Positions 6,087 through 6,626 of a stretch of DNA of 6,626 nucleotides are shown here, in pieces. How positions within the stretch are numbered: the first letter of the stretch is position 1; each line of letters begins with the position of its first letter. This stretch comes from Eubacteriales bacterium (GTDB lineage Bacteria > Bacillota > Clostridia > Christensenellales > CAG-138). The translations under genes and the position numbers were made by a program. The notes below the pieces were generated by a model. That model saw only the letters and a list, made by a program, of their open reading frames with translations, searched no databases and was not told the origin of the DNA. Where the stretch lies: the NCBI GenBank assembly GCA_028703645.1, contig JAQVML010000077.1:1-6626 (forward strand), in the 5' to 3' direction.

Positions 6087-6434
6087 ATGGAAGAGCAAAG
6101 AGATTTAGTGGTTTTCTCCGATGACGAGGGCAATGAATTTGAACTTGAGATCGTAGACTATTTTGATTACGAGGGACAGGAGTACGCGGTACTCATCGAT
6201 CCCGAGAGTGGTTGCGGCTGTGGTTGCGGCTGTGAGTGCGACGATGACGAGTGCGAAGGCGAACATGAGCACGAGCACGGCGCGGAAGTCTATATCATGA
6301 AGATCGTCGTCAACGGCGAATACGAAGAGTTTCTCCCCGCGGACGAGGACAAGATGGAAGCCCTGTCCAAGATCGTGGAAGAGCGCTTTGAAGCCATGGA
6401 AGATGACGAAGAAGAAGAAGAGGACAAAGAATAA
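6087..6434 (+). CDS. DUF1292 family protein with a Cys/His-rich loop
   Basis: This encodes a 115-residue, very acidic cytoplasmic protein of the DUF1292 (YrzB-like) family, widespread in Firmicutes and without an established function. Family features are the strand pair VVFSDDEGNEFELEIVDYF (8-26), the motif QEYAVLIDPE (31-40), the later strands AEVYIMKIVVNGEYEEFLP (66-84) and the helix about 87-104 (KMEALSKIVEERFEAME). Between the two halves, residues 42-65 form an unusual loop: alternating Gly-Cys repeats followed by Cys and Asp/Glu, then alternating Glu-His. It holds six cysteines (43, 45, 47, 49, 51, 56) and three histidines (60, 62, 64), which suggests metal binding. The C-terminus is a run of Asp/Glu. 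The gene is alone between its own promoter candidate and a strong terminator. In many Firmicutes DUF1292 genes lie near ruvX-type and alanyl-tRNA synthetase genes, but those are not in this window. Family call is solid; role is unknown. Confidence 0.86.
   Translation: MEEQRDLVVFSDDEGNEFELEIVDYFDYEGQEYAVLIDPESGCGCGCGCECDDDECEGEHEHEHGAEVYIMKIVVNGEYEEFLPADEDKMEALSKIVEERFEAMEDDEEEEEDKE
6210..6233 (+). repeat. Tandem 12-base repeat inside the DUF1292 gene
   Basis: GGTTGCGGCTGT occurs twice, head to tail and identical, encoding Gly-Cys-Gly-Cys twice. The same alternating codons (GGT TGC GGC TGT) in both copies point to a recent duplication, which would have lengthened the cysteine loop. Confidence 0.85.
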
Positions 6435-6438
6435 CCCT

Positions 6439-6520
6439 TTCTCGCTCGGAAACAAAACCCATAAACCCGCGGCAGGATTTGTCCGCGGGTTTTCTTTTTT
6501 TATCGGAATTCGAGCGAGAA
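6439..6520. repeat. Outer inverted repeat enclosing the terminator
   Basis: TTCTCGCTCG at 6439-6448 and CGAGCGAGAA at 6511-6520 are exact reverse complements. They flank the terminator hairpin and its T tract symmetrically (14 bases before the inner hairpin, 18 after it), making a nested stem structure. Confidence 0.75.
6463..6501 (+). terminator. Intrinsic terminator of the DUF1292 gene
   Basis: Arms AAACCCGCGG (6463-6472) and CCGCGGGTTT (6483-6492) pair perfectly over 10 bases around a 10-base loop. A T tract (TTTTCTTTTTTT, 6490-6501) follows. It lies 28 bases after the stop codon at 6434. Confidence 0.93.
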
Positions 6521-6626
6521 TGATTCCTACTTATTGTGCGTGAAAACGTTAAAAATTGGTATCAACCACAGGATATTGGGGTGCAACTTTGCCCCAACAC
6601 AAGGGAAAATGGACTTTCCACACCCC
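6521..6626. other. Unassigned end region with small hairpins
   Basis: No gene is seen in the last ~100 bases. Short inverted repeats are present: TTGGGG/CCCCAA (6576-6581 with 6592-6597, extendable by CAA/TTG) and GGAAA/TTTCC (6604-6608 with 6615-6619). GGGGTG at 6578-6583 is also the reverse complement of CACCCC at 6621-6626, so two alternative foldings exist. This could be the leader of a gene beyond the window, but the cut-off prevents a call. Confidence 0.4.

Noticed and set aside
6561..6622. Two sequences resembling DnaA boxes (TCAACCACA and CTTTCCACA)
   Set aside because: Each differs at two positions from TTATCCACA, there are only two, and no dnaA, dnaN or rpmH gene is near, so an origin is not supported.

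Overview
The window looks like chromosome from an anaerobic Gram-positive bacterium of the class Clostridia, probably a gut or animal-associated one. The evidence is the purine-breakdown type genes ygeW and ygeY, a DUF1292 protein (a Firmicutes family), a Gram-positive style lipoprotein, purine-rich ribosome binding sites, T-rich intrinsic terminators, and fairly GC-rich genes separated by very AT-rich promoters. The species cannot be named from the sequence.

Layout. Positions 1-2330 read rightward: a small PepSY-like lipoprotein (38-688), a membrane-anchored phosphodiester glycosidase (890-2029) behind an extended -10 promoter, and a 65-residue two-helix membrane protein (2043-2240) translated from the same message, closed by a terminator at 2302-2330. 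Positions 2352-5728 read leftward and form a catabolic module: a YheO-type PAS/HTH regulator (5099-5728), the M20 metallohydrolase YgeY (3669-5042) and the knotted carbamoyltransferase YgeW (2352-3563). A good sigma-A-like promoter lies upstream of the regulator at 5849-5878. A strong hairpin terminator sits between ygeY and ygeW. Positions 5729-6086 are a divergent AT-rich control region. Positions 6087-6434 encode a DUF1292 protein with an unusual Cys/His/acid-rich loop, followed by a strong terminator nested inside a second, outer inverted repeat. The last ~100 bases hold only small hairpins.

How the parts fit. In E. coli, ygeW and ygeY flank ygeX (2,3-diaminopropionate ammonia-lyase) in a cluster linked to anaerobic purine/uric acid breakdown and, by phylogenetic profile, to selenium-dependent molybdenum hydroxylases. 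Here the pair lies without ygeX but with its own regulator, so the inference is a regulated nitrogen-scavenging unit whose remaining genes are elsewhere. The rightward envelope genes and the DUF1292 gene look functionally unrelated to it.

I did not find a wholly new system. The points most worth a second look are the regulator-ygeY-ygeW arrangement with its internal terminator, the metal-site-like loop in the DUF1292 protein, and the nested inverted repeats after that gene.
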